NCBI GenBank assembly: GCA_963575645.1
Contig: OY754467.1
Span: forward strand, 8,742,001 to 8,806,000
Origin: Xanthostigma xanthostigma
Taxonomy: Eukaryota > Arthropoda > Insecta > Raphidioptera > Raphidiidae
Length of the DNA: 64,000 nucleotides
Reading direction: 5' to 3'
Shown here: piece by piece, positions 1-13,300 of the stretch
Layout: the number at the start of each line of letters is the position of its first letter
Position numbering within the stretch: the stretch's first letter is position 1
The notes under the pieces: generated by a model
Database searches by the model: none
Told to the model about the DNA's origin: nothing
What the model saw: only the letters and a program-made list of their open reading frames with translations
Program-made: the position numbers and the translations under genes

Positions 1-609
1 GATATTAATATAATGTATAGATAATAGTTTTATTATATTATTATTAAATAGACAAATTTTGAAATTTTGTCTATGCGTAATATTGTATTGTACATAATAG
101 AAATAAAATTGCTATTATAAATTTTATCAAAAACATTTTTTCCCCTTTTACTTTATAGTTTAGATTGCATGTTCAAAAAATTTGCAAAGCTCGTTAGTTT
201 AAAATTCCGTGTCCAATAATTGATTTTTTAAAAGGGACTGTCTTTCTATTTTTTAAATTAAAGCAGTTGAGTGTATTTAATTTAGCGTGTCATGATAACT
301 CGAAAAAGAACTAACTTATTTCTCTAAAAATGAGAAAACCCCTCAAAACTCACGTAATATTTTTATTCTAATTTTGATTATAGCGCTATAGATCAAAGCA
401 GAGATAACTCAAAGTGCTCAAACGCTTAAGTTTAAGTTTTGTAAAAATTCCGTTCGGTGTCGCTAGTATAGACTACAATTCATAGAGAATTTCCAGAACT
501 ATTGCTATTTCTTTTTGTCATTTTACTCGCGCAACCTCTCTCTCTCTCTTACGCAGCACTCCATCTATATATTTAAATATGACTCCATCTAAACCTCATT
601 GGGTTAAAG
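1..609. other. AT-rich intergenic DNA upstream of MED23
   Basis: No coding or structural RNA feature seen. A short CT run lies near 537-550, just before the hAT MITE. Confidence 0.5.
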
Positions 610-1143
610 CAAAGGCTCCCAAACTTTTTTGTCTCGTAGACCACTTGCCATGTTTTTCGGTTTTGGGTAGACTCCCTGCTTATCTGATATTAATTTTTTG
701 CAAATTCATTAATTTAAAATGTATTTTTGACAACCGGTATAGTGCTACTCACTTTGAACGATTAAAAATAACGGTAGTGAAATGTAGTGTGAAATGTTTA
801 GTTTTATACATTTATTAATTAGATTTAAATTAAACGAATCAAATTAAAATTTACTCTCTGTTACATAAAATAACTAAGCAAAAAAATATATGCTTTTAGT
901 GTGAGGGATGAACCTGATGCTTTAATAATAAATTTTCAACATTTGGCATCAATTTAGTAAGATTTAATCTTAAATCTCTTCGGTTAACGATGTTCAGTTT
1001 GTTTCTTTTTTTATTAGGATATTCACTATCGTTGACCCCCATTTTCATTTCATGGACCCCCAATTTTTTTCCCGCTGACATGGACCCCTTGTAAGTTGTC
1101 GTCGACCACTGGGGGTCGATATAGACCACTTTGGGAATCACTG
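610..1143 (+). mobile_element. hAT-type MITE, family A copy 1
   Basis: Terminal inverted repeats of the CAGTGNTTCCCAAA type (here caaaggctcccaaac and gggaatcactg). Flanked by an 8-bp target duplication with one mismatch: ggttaaag (602-609) and ggttagag (1144-1151). No transposase ORF. Nearly the same as the 24312-24848 copy, in the same orientation. Confidence 0.85.
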
Positions 1144-1317
1144 GGTTAGAGGGTGTAATCTATGGTTGATTGCATTGATTGTGATAGAATATCTATGGAT
1201 AAAAGTCAATGGTCTCTTGTCAATGTTTCATGTTTTCTGTCATGTTTGTCAACATGGATATGTGCATGCAAGAAAACTTGTAAATTACATTAAATTAGTA
1301 TAAATAATTTCTTAAAC

Positions 1318-1359
1318 ATGGGTGAAACACAAATAGCCAACATCGTCAATGATATATTG
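1318..1359 (+). CDS. MED23: MED23 exon 1 (start codon)
   Basis: ATG with A at -3 and G at +4 begins MGETQIANIVNDIL and ends at donor gtatgg in phase 0. It parallels the METQLQ start of vertebrate MED23. Any 5' UTR lies in the 174 bases between this ATG and a hAT MITE. Confidence 0.85.
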
Positions 1360-4300
1360 GTATGGGTTTTTGTATATTTCTTCATATATCGATGTATTAT
1401 GCGTTCAATGCATGGACATAGGATGTCCATGGTTCAATGTAATCACGTAACCTCACTATTTATGGAAATTGCCGAATTGTTTTACAATAATGATTATCTA
1501 ATTCCAGCGCACTGAGGGTATGGAGGAAGCCCTCAGTTGCTATTTGGTCGTTCGAGATGAAACTGAAGCCGAATGGTTAAGCGGTTATCAAACAAATCTG
1601 TCTGTTGTCTTGAGCAACATCAGCCAAGAACAACAAGAAACATCACTGAGACAATATTTATCGATGGCTGCTAGTTTGTCTAATTATACGCGATTACAGC
1701 TAATGCTTAAGTTGCTAGAAAATCTTGTTGGAACCGGCGTTTTAACCTCAAGGTTAGTAATAAGATTCGTTTGATGAATAGTTCTCTAACATCAACTAAA
1801 GATATAGATGTCCTTAACCTCTGATTTATGACAAATAGACTACATTGCAGTGCTTTTGATACAATCTGCTATCGATAGATATTGTAGATTAGAGACCAAG
1901 GATGAATATACTACAAGAAATAAAAATAACTTAAAAACTACTAATTGTACATTAGCAGTGACTCATAAAGGTGTCCGCAACGCTATGATAAGAATACACA
2001 AGATACCTACTGAAATAACATCCAAATTCCAAACAAAAGTTTAGGAAGAATTAAAAAAAAATATTTAATAACTAAGGCTCACTACAGATTGGACGAGTTT
2101 TTATAATTAATTGTTTTGTGTTGACGCTATTCATGTACATTTGTACCAACAAAATAAAGATCTTTATCTATCTATCTATCTAAACGCCAAAATGTCTTTG
2201 AATTATGTTAAATAAGGCTTTTAGTAGATCGTTTGTCTCACGAACTCGGCGATCTGCCCATCGACTTGATTAATTAATAAAATTTTATGATCGTAGGGTA
2301 GTGTGTGAGGCAGTGTTGTCATCCGACAAACTGACGTATCACAATGGCGATTTTTGGATCGAAGGGTTTACTCTAATTCGACGAATTATTGGTGGTGTTG
2401 ATTACAAAGGTGTAAGAGAAATTATGAAGGTAAAAAGCCACCACTAATTTTTTCTTTTAATAAATGTATTTTTACTATTGTTTAAAAAACTGTTGTTTGT
2501 CCACAAATGTATCTGGCCAGGGTCTACTTATAACTTACTAGCGGTCCCGTCCGGTTTCACCCGGGTGTAAAAGAACGAATGGGGAAGGGAGGAACATGAG
2601 TACACACATTCATCTTAGTTTGCCGAGATGAATGTTGTGTCCAAATTTCATGATGATCGGAGTTACCGTTCAAAAGTTTTTGTCGATAAAAAGTAGTATT
2701 TATACTTTTTTAAATTAATAACTTTTTTTTAATTAATTAAATAAAATTAAAATAAATTTAAATGTAAGCCTTAGAAGAAAGCAATGTAGAAAATAAAAAA
2801 AAAAATAAATAAAAATATATTCGGCCAACGTAGGGCTCGAACCTATGACCCTGATATTGACAGTCATGTGCTCTACCGATTAAGCTAGCCGGCGTTGTAT
2901 TCTGACAACGCTAATATGAGTATATTTAGTTAGTGCATTTCACCTGAATAGAAGCTTATTTTTGAGATACATTTTGCAACATTTTTCATTAATGCTCCGC
3001 TCCTAATGGTCGTAGCCTGATTTTATATAGCCTACAGCCTTCCTCGATAAATGGGCTATCCAACAAAAAAAACATTATTCAATTTGAACCAGTAGTTCCT
3101 GAGATTAGCGCGTTCAAACAAACAAACAAACTCTTCAGCTTTGTAATAGATTAGTATAGATAGCTGCTAACTTAATAAATTGTCATTTAGATCGGTTCAG
3201 TGGTTCTCTAGTTATAAGCAATCAAACATACGTTGTCAGAAATATTCTAATATGGCGCGTTTATAAAGTTTCATTACTTAAGTAGACAAAACGACGGTGC
3301 CTTTCTATAGTAAGTGTTGTGAATATTTTTATTTGTTTTAGAGTTGTATGGAAAAGGCTCAGACTCTTCCGTCACGACTTAATGCAAGTATCAGACCACA
3401 GCTCCATGTTCTCGAAGATCTTATCGAGTACATATTTGACCGCAATGCATGCCTCTTGCCTGGTTATTTTATTGTTACTGAAATTCACAAAGAAAAAGAA
3501 TATCCTGATAATCGGAATTGGCCACATTGGGTATGTTGATATTAGTCTATTTAGCTTATTTATGGTGCTTGATAGAGATATTCGATGTACATCGATGCAT
3601 CGAAAATATTCATGCTCAGTTGCAGAAAAGATTGTCAGAAAATCTGATTTAACAATGACCTTACATTGTGACCGTACATATTTCTTGTAGAACTATATAG
3701 ATTTTGCTCGAAAAATAATTGATCGATTACAACAATATTTTTCTTAAACTGTGTATAAATGTATTTAGAGTCATTTTTTGTACAATTCCCACTTCAAAAC
3801 AACATTTCGCACGTTGAAAACAATAGTGACACTATACAAAAAAGTTAACTTTTCACCTTTTGTAAGATTCATGTTTTACTGCAAGAGTGTCACTATACGA
3901 AAATTTCCGTTTGCTCATAAATCCACTTATTTCCGCTAGATTGAGCTAGTGTCACTTTATATTTTGAAAGAATTGCCCATGGTCGTGTATGATATAACGA
4001 CACTATCTTAATTGTGTCAAAGCAGTTGTTTGGTACGTACGTCGCTGTAAGTGAAAAAGTGACACATTTTGTTAAATGACAGTTTACTGATTACAGTTGC
4101 TACAAAAATTAATGCAAGTAAGTAAATACTTAAAATTTTGTTTAGTGACACTTTTTGCAGTTGAAGTTTGCAATTTACTGATTATAGGTTAAGACAACAA
4201 TGACACTAAACAAAAAATTATTGTTGAAAGGTCTTTTTTTTTAATAACTTTATTTTTAACATTGTGGTCAACAAATAAATTAAAACAATAATAAATTGTC

Positions 4301-7300
4301 TCATTATTAACAAAAGAATCTCTATAAGCAGTATTTTAATAGTAACTTTTTTAGGACAAAACAATATTATTAAAACTAAAAAGTGCTCTACTGTAAAATG
4401 TAATTTTTTGCCTAATGTCACTTTTGTTTTCAACGTGCGATTTTTCTAAGCATTTTAATCAAAATTTAGCCTGAAAAGCGGTGTTTTTCTATGTAAAATA
4501 ATAATTTGTTTTTGAATGAGTACAATCTAATATTTAAGATAGAGATAGAGAGTTTGAATACGACATTAGACTGCTCCTGATGTATGGAAACTGTAATTAT
4601 ATAATCAAAGTCTAAGGTCATTGTCAAATCAAATTTTTTGACAATCCTTTCTGCAATCCAGCATCAATGTTCGTTTTTCGAAGTATTGAATTAACTCTAT
4701 GTATTAAATTATACTGATTTATTTTTATTATTTTTAAAGAAATTAGCGAAATTGTTGTCTGGCTTCATCGAGAGTTTCCGCCCGTGCGCTCAAATGTTGA
4801 GCATTGTCGGACACGGCACAATGAGACCCGTAGTTGAGCACAGCGGTTGCGCAGAGCACTTGTACAGCCCGTGGAGACTTGATCGAGCCACTTTACGCTT
4901 CCAACTCAAAGGGAGCATTCCGTATTCAACTGAATTGCTCGCACCTCAAACTGGATTGTTGAGATACGTTCTTGAGCAGCCCTATTCAAGAGATATTGTT
5001 TGTGATATGCTCGGGTTACAAAAACAGGTCAGTTAAATTTGTTTTTTTAATTTTTGAAATGTATTTATTTTAACTTTTATAGCTTCCTTTGTTTTTGAAA
5101 CAGTTGCTGCAAATGTTATTTTTTTTCTTCTAGCACAAGCAAAGATGCGTTACACTAGAGGAACAATTAGTTGAGCTTGTTGTCATTGCGATGGAACGTT
5201 CGGAACTAGAAGCTAACAACGTGTCGCAGTCTGCGTCTAGTTCGCTGGTTTCTTCAGATTCGACGGAAGATCTGTCGTCGAATCACTGGCTTTGGCTGCA
5301 CCTATCTTCGCAACTTATTTACTTTCAATTGTTCCAGCACGCTAGTTTTCCAAATATTGTTATGGCGTTACATGATAAGGTATAATTGTTTTAAACAGTG
5401 GTTCCCAAAGTGGTCCAGGTGGACCCCCAGGGGTCCACGGGAGACTCGACGGGGGTCTACGTTGGCGTGACAAAAAAATAGGGGTTCACAATTCGTAAGC
5501 GGGGGTCCACCAAAATTTGTCTGCTTTCGATAGTGAAGAACTAAAATGTTGGCTTGATTTTATCTATCAATGTAGGCAGATAATATTTTAAGAAGCTCAG
5601 CGACTGTTACTTGTAAAAACTTGCATATTCCATATTCAGTTACCACCTCGAATGGGGAGTTTTCTAAATGAAATAAATGAGAATTGAGAATTGGTTGGTT
5701 CCTTGTGCTGTGCCTGTGAGTAGATGTCAAAAAAATAAAGTTGGATGGAATCACTTTTTTGATTGGCCAACTCTACTTTTTTGACATCCACTCACAGCAC
5801 AATCAATAAGTTAATTAACCAATCAATTCTCACTTATTTCATTTAGAAAAACTCCCCATTCGTAGTTGGAACTCAGCCGCAACGCAAATTTCCATAGTTA
5901 GATCTAATCTTACCATTTTTTGTCGAGTTTTGGAAATTTAGTAGAAATGTAGCTGCAGGGAGTCCACCGGAACTAGCTAAATTTTGAAAGTGGTCTATGA
6001 GAAAAAAAAAGTTTGGGAATATAAAATGGTGTAAGATGTTTTAAACTTTAAAACAACATCTTACACCATTTTATATTCCCAAACTTTTTTTCAACTACGA
6101 ATGGGGAGTTTCCTAAATGAAATAAGTGAGAATTGAGAATTGCATGCGCGGAAATCGTCATTAATCTCATATAATATTTATTTTACAGTTGGTAGGTAGA
6201 GATCTTCGAAAAGGACGAGATCATCTGATGTGGGTGTTACTTCAGTTTATTTCTGGAAGTATTCAACGAAATCCTGTACGTAGAGTTGTTCGTAACGTTT
6301 AAAAAAAATCGACGTTTTTTACGTATATTTTTGTTTTGTTTGCAGTTATCGAACTTTTTACCGGTACTTAAACTGTACGACTTGTTATACCCCGAAAAAG
6401 AACCTCTGCCCGTACCGGACTGTACTCGGGCGCAGTGTACCAACCAAATGGCAATTACTTGTATTTGGATACATTTGTTAAAGAAGGCACAGTCGGAACA
6501 GAGTCATCTTCAAAAACCGATTCCTCATGCACTCAAAGTTCATCATGAGTAAGTTTTCATTTGAAAAAATAATTGTTTTATAAGAGATGACCGTGACGTT
6601 TTGAGTCGATAAATAAGAGTTCACAGTTACCGACTACTGTTTCTCTTTGTAAATAGTAAAAAGAGAGAAGTGTTCATTTCGTCCATTGAAAATGCAGTAG
6701 GGCCTCGGTAATCCGGACTCCCGCTTGTTCGGTGATTGCTTTAATCCGGCCGGCGGCCGGGCAATGGGGTTCGCGGGGGAGGCGGGCGGGTGTAGGTGTG
6801 GGCTGCCATGAGCCAATTCGTCGTCAGTCTTTTGTTTTTTTCAAGAAGAATTAACTAATGTTTTATTTTAACTTACTGTTTTTCTTACATGGTTGTAATT
6901 TTGAACATGTACATTTTTGTCTTTATGCTTTAATTTAAAAATTGATTAACGAAACTAAGGTTAAACATGTGTTTTTTTACCATTAAATATGGCATACTAT
7001 AATCCGGATGCCTCGACAATCCGGAAAGGGTCTTGTTTTTGCCTCTCCGGATTAACGAGGCCCTACTGTGTATCAATTTCTGAATGTGAGAAATCTAAAA
7101 TAAACCGTTTAAATTGTTTGTCATTGGTCTTCTTTATCGAAAATGATTTTCCGTTCTGGTAAATCTCATCAGCTTGCTAGTTTGTTTTTTGCGTATTGCA
7201 GTTGTTTTTTTTAATTACAGATTTCTACATCACTTGGTAATGTCAAACAACGCAGCTCTGTGTATGGGTTCCGATTATCGGATTGCACTGTTATGCAACG

Positions 7301-10300
7301 CTTATTCGACAAACCAAGAATTCTTTTCGCGTCCGATGGCCGCACTTGTCGAAACGATTCTCGGCAATTCAAAATCGGGTCAGTCGCTCCAGTCGTCGCC
7401 TGGTCCGACGACACCGCTTTCAATGGCCATTTTGGATTCTCTCACCGTTCATTCAAAAATGAGTCTCATTCACAGTATCGTAACGCATGTCATTAAATTA
7501 GCACAGACCAAATCGAACATAACGCTCGCACCTGCTCTAGTCGAAACATATAGCCGATTGCTTGTGTACACTGAAATTGAATCGCTTGGAATAAAAGGGT
7601 TTATCAGTAAGTTATCATTTTATTATATTTGTATAATTAACAGTACTCGTAGAAAACACAGTTTTGGTATCAAATTTACGATCAAAATCATTTGAGCTAG
7701 AGTGGGACGATGGGATAAAAGTACTTCCCTGTTCGCCATGGGAACTGATTCTAGAGCTCCCTGGCAGTGCCGGATTAACCTATACGCTAACTACGCTGAA
7801 GCGCAGGGCGGCACTCATCGGAGTAAAATAAGATGATTTCTAACTAACGAAATGACGGTCTGTCTTGAACCTCCAATCGGAATCAGATATTACTAACTGA
7901 TATAATATTAATATACACAGCACGTTATTAAGGCCGGGAGGCAACGTTTTCCCTCGAACATGAGTCTTGGTAGGATAAATGAGAACCTAGTTCAAACCTG
8001 GTGTAATTGCGGACTACTAAAGCAAATATATGCGGAATGATGGAATGATTTGAAAGTCGGGAAAACGCTAGCCTTAAGTGGGCGGCAAGCCTGTTTTAGC
8101 GTATAGGCGGCACTTGATATAATCCGGCACTGCTCCCTGGTGGCAGAAAATTAAAGCTGTATATGCTTTAATCAATTTTAAAATAAACGTCACATAATTT
8201 ATTTAAATTCGAAGAAATATTACTGATATTGTTAAGTATCTGGGTAATTCTAAAAGACATCTAGTAGAAGGAGGAGGGTGTTTAAAGCTAATCACATTAT
8301 AGTCAGGGAGCAAGTACATTTTTGGAACTTTGATTTTTCTTCATCGGTTAGTTCCTTTCTTTTCTGTTTATATACCTACATCAATTTATTTTTTCTTTTT
8401 TTCATTTTTTCCTTAAATAAATGTTTTTTTTTCCATATTCCACAATAATGAAAATTTGTTAACTGTCATTATGAAATCCTTTTTAAGCTAACTAAATCCT
8501 AAATTTCTATCCTTTTTTAAATTTCTTTGTAGCAATGATATAAATGCTTTAGAAATAATTATTACATGCACAGATCTCAGACAAGAATAAATTATTTTTC
8601 TTTAGTTCACTCATTACAATAAACTAACTGTCAGATGAAATATATAAATGTGATTAAAGCATATACAGCTTTTATTTTCTGCCACCAGAGAGCACTAGAA
8701 TCAGTTCCCATGGCGAATTGGTAAAGAATTTTAGTTGATACTCAGCTCAAAATGTGTTTTCAAAACATGTGCTTAGGAGATTAAATGAAAAAAGAAAAAC
8801 AAAGAAAAGATGAGTTCGCTAAGATGTCAACCTCAATTATTCTTTTTGCATTTTAGGTCAGTTGTTGCCGACAGTGTTTAAATCCCAAGCGTGGGGCACG
8901 CTTTACACATTACTCGAAATGTTTAGTTATCGCATGCATCATATTCAGCCTCATTACCGAGTCCAGCTGCTGTCTCATCTGCATTCGCTCGCAGCTGTAC
9001 CTCAAACAAACCAAACTCAGTTGCATTTGTGCGTCGAAAGTACGGCTTTGAAACTCATAACGGGCCTGGGAAGTCGAGAGGTGCAGCCGCAATTGTCCCG
9101 GTTCCTGTCCGAACCCAAAACCCTCGTATCGGCCGAATCCGAAGAACTTAATAGAGCACTCGTTCTGACATTGGCTAGATCAATGCATGTTACGGGTACA
9201 GGTATGTAACCTCTTTTTTGTGCAACTGTCATATTTGAACGGACACTTACAGATATTGCAGAGAACTGTATTCAGGAAATTTAAACGTATATTAATCAAT
9301 AATATACATAAAACAGTTAACTGGTATTTAGCAAAACATACGTTTTCTGCGACCTTAGAATTTCCGGATTTAATTAACAATTTTATGCGTTAATCGATGA
9401 ACTAACAAAATTCTATAAGATTGAGGTTATGCATCACTGTTCAGCGATAAAACTAACTTCGTGACGTCACTTGTGTATTTAAATGTTTGTCATTTGTTTC
9501 ATTTTTAGGTTCAGAAACTTTAAGCGGAACTTGGTGCAAAGAATTGTTGAACACAATAATGCAAAATACACCGCATTCTTGGGCACATCATACTTTAGAA
9601 TGTTTCCCTCCGGTCTTAAATGAATTCTTCCAACAAAACGTTGTCCCGAAAGAGAATAAGCAACAGTTGAAAAAAGCTGTCGAAGAAGAATATCGTAATT
9701 GGACGTCGATCAACAACGAAAATGACATTATCGCGCATTTTTCTGTACCTGGGACTCCGCCATTATTCCTTTGCTTATTATGGAAAATGATTTTGGAAAC
9801 GGATCGTATTAGTCCCATCGCTTACAAGTAAGACATTTTTTTTAATATGTGGACCGAATACAAATACATTATTATTCTATGGCACGCCGTTTTACTATTA
9901 CAGAGTAAAATATTTTTCCAAAAATTATATAAATATTTAACAATTTTAATTTCAGAAAAAAAATTTTGAGTGAATTTTTTTTATGTGGTGACATAATAAA
10001 AACACATTATTATTATGTCATGACATTAAAATACATTATTTTTATGTTTGACATAAAATTAAATGCTTATACATAGGAAGAGATAGGGAAAACGACGAAT
10101 TATAATCATGTCATGACATAAAAATAATGTATTTTTATTGTCATGACATAATAATAATGTATTTTTATTATGTCATGACATAATAATAATGTATTTTTAT
10201 GTTGGCATATAATTTTAATTCAAACATCTTTATTATGTACATAATTTTAATTCAAACATTTTTATTATGTACATAATTTTAATTCAAACATTTTTATTAA

Positions 10301-13300
10301 AAAATTTATTAAAGAATTATTTCTGTTTTGACTTTTTAAATTTCAGATAATTTTTCTTCTACTATTAAATAGTAAAACGGCGTGCCATAATTATTCTTTA
10401 ATCAGTTCTTGAGAATGACAGCATTGAATATTCTCGAGCTCAAATTTTAATAATTGAAATTTGTTTTTTAGAATTTTGGAAAGAATAGGGGCAAGGGCGT
10501 TATCTGCGCATTTAAGAAAATTCTGTGACTGTCTGGTGTTCGAGTTCACTAATTCCCCTGGCGGTCAACACGTGAACAAATGCGTCGACACAATCAACGA
10601 TATGATCTGGAAGTACAATATCGTTACTATCGATAGATTAGTACTATGCTTGGTATGTTTTGTTTTCGCAATTACGGAAAAATTATCGGTCGAGATAAAA
10701 TGATGGATTTTTTTCAGGCTCTGCGGACGCAAGAAGGCAGCGAAGCCCAAGTTTGTTTTTTCATTATACAATTATTGCTTTTAAAAGCCGCTGAATTCCG
10801 CGGAAGGGTACAAGAATTCGTTAAAGAAAATTCACCCGAACACTGGAAACAGTCAAACTGGTTAGTTAAATAAAACACAAAACATTTTAAACTATAACAA
10901 TTGTTTCGCGTAACGCAGTGGCTTCGTCACACAAAAATCTTAAACCGAATTCCGAAACATTTTCTGAGTAAATTAAATTCGCTTTAGAACAACTTACACA
11001 AGTGTCTGCGTTATCAGTTAATCATGTTTTAGCAAGCGCCAAACAAAAAATCATTTTAGTTATGTCTAGAAAACTTAAAAAATCGACTAGTATTTGCTGT
11101 TTTTTTTTTCTGTACAGTTCAAGAAATATCGTAAGTAATGTTGAAAATTGCCTTGCAGGTATGAAAAGCATCTAGCTTTCCATCGGAAGTATCCAGAGAA
11201 ATTCGCTCCCGAAGAACAGAGTGTAGGTCCGGGCGGTGGAACAGGATTACCCGTGCTATTTGGAAACGTTTGCTTACGCTTCTTGCCCGTTTTCGATATC
11301 GTGATACACCGTTATTTGGAAATTCCACCCGTAACTAAAAGTCTTGAAATATTACTCGAACATCTGGGATGCTTATATAAATTCCATGGTACATATAAAA
11401 CGACTCACTCCGTATATCAAAACAGTTGATCATAAAAGTTCGAAGGTCAATTAAGCGATTTGTTTTACGATTTTTAGATCGACCGGTAACATATTTATAT
11501 AATACGTTACATTATTATGAACGGAAACTGCGCGAGCGCCCGCCGTTGAAGCGTCGTTTGGTAGCAGCTGTCTTGGGTAGCTTGAAAGACATCCGACCTC
11601 CCGGATGGGCGTTGTCGGAAGCTTATCAGTCGTATTTAGCTCGACCTCCCGAAGATATCAACTGGGTTCCGGAACTAGACTATTACGTCCGAATTGTTAA
11701 ACGTGTAGTCGAAAGTATCCTTTTTTAATTTGTTTTGTATATGTCACCGTAAAATTGTAAATACCGTTAGGTTGTAATCTGTCTCGCGAGATTGTGAACT
11801 GTCGAAAGATTGTGAACCTCAACGTAATAATAATACATTAAATTGTAAGCAGTACGTTGAGGTTCACAATCTTTCGACAGTTCACAATCTCGCGAGACAG
11901 ATTACAACATAACGATATTTACAATTTTACGGTGACATATATATATTTAGATTCACTTGACTCGTAATAAACAATTCGTTCGAATGAGAGTTAATTATGA
12001 TTCGAGTTTAGTTAATTTCACAATAATTGAAGTCAAGATTGAGAGTTACATTTCAACTGTTTCTGTTGTCATTTGTTTCACTATTCTCAACTTGGGCTCA
12101 TAAATATGACTTATTTGAGTTCTCTGCCAATTCTAATGCGCGTAAATTAATCAATTGTTTTGCTTTGAGGCCCATTTTTAAGTGTTTTATAATGTAGACA
12201 TTGTGTAGAAAAAATTCCTTAACGCATCAGCAGCGATGTCTGGCACTGTTCAATTCCCTTCGGCCGATTGGAGATTCAACGAGTTCCCCAACGCAGGCGC
12301 CCACGTTTTGTATGTGACGTGTGTTGAATTAATGGCGTTGCCGATTGGACCATCGTTTGTGGCAAACAGTTTGCTGGATGTTGTAGCGAGAGGGTATGTA
12401 CAAAAAAACATTACTTTAAACACTCGTTTGATCCTAAAAAGATTTAAAATACAGGGATGTTACGGATAGTGATGTGCTGGATATCCGTATCCGTATCCGC
12501 GGATATCCGAGGGAGAAGAGAGATCCGTATCCGCATCCGTTAGTTTTTTGGCGGATCTTTTACCTTATTAATTTTCAATTCATAGATGACATTTTATATA
12601 TAAGTATAGGTGATTAGGTAATAATGAAAAACTGTTAAATTCCATTCAGATTATTTTTTATTTCTTAAAATCGTATTTGGCACCTTTATATTGCAAAAAT
12701 TTATCGTAGTGAGTACCATAACAATAATACATAACTCAAAGGTATTAGGTACTATTAAAAAACTATCTTTATAATGAGATATTGCACATCGATCTTTGGA
12801 AAGAGACAATCTGTTATGAGAGTTAACTCTTAAAGAAGTCAATAACTTTTTCCCATAACAGATAGTCTCTTTCCAAAGATCGATGTGCAATATTTACCGC
12901 CGCGTACTCTAAGACAGTTAAGATCCGTATCCGTATCCGCGTATCTTGAAACCAAATATCCGTATTCAGATCCGTATCCGCGGATATACATTTTTAACGA
13001 TCCGGCACATCACTAGTTACGGATGTCCGATTATGAAACTGCAAATCGTCCAACATTTTTTCACATCCAATTCTGTATTCGAAATAATTTTATCTCGCCC
13101 AATGCGCTTTTTCCGTTTGTAAATAAATATATAATTTGATATGAAAAAAAAAAAACTAATGCGTAAAAAAGTTGAAAAGTAGGTACTATTATTTATCTGT
13201 ACAAAAAGTTGGCAAAAAAATATATATTTGCCATTTTAAACCTGATTCTGATTCAACATCCGTAAAATCTTTGTTAAAGTTTGAATTGGTATATATGAGT

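Noticed and set aside
896..1141. 81-codon - strand ORF
   Set aside because: Lies entirely within the family A hAT MITE and is broken in the second copy.
1299..1306. TATAAATA upstream of the MED23 ATG
   Set aside because: Only 12 bp before the start codon; too close to serve as a TATA box for this transcript, and AT-rich background makes it expected.
2822..2894. Functional tRNA-Lys gene
   Set aside because: Embedded in a dispersed repeat with several copies, mismatched acceptor stem and altered anticodon arm; it is a repeat module. The same applies to 25695-25770, 63938-63995, 19729-19820, 62077-62165 and 57312-57388.
7211..7423. - strand ORF
   Set aside because: Antisense shadow of MED23 exon 9. 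Likewise 8910-9092, 9588-9818 and 11119-11328 over other MED23 exons.
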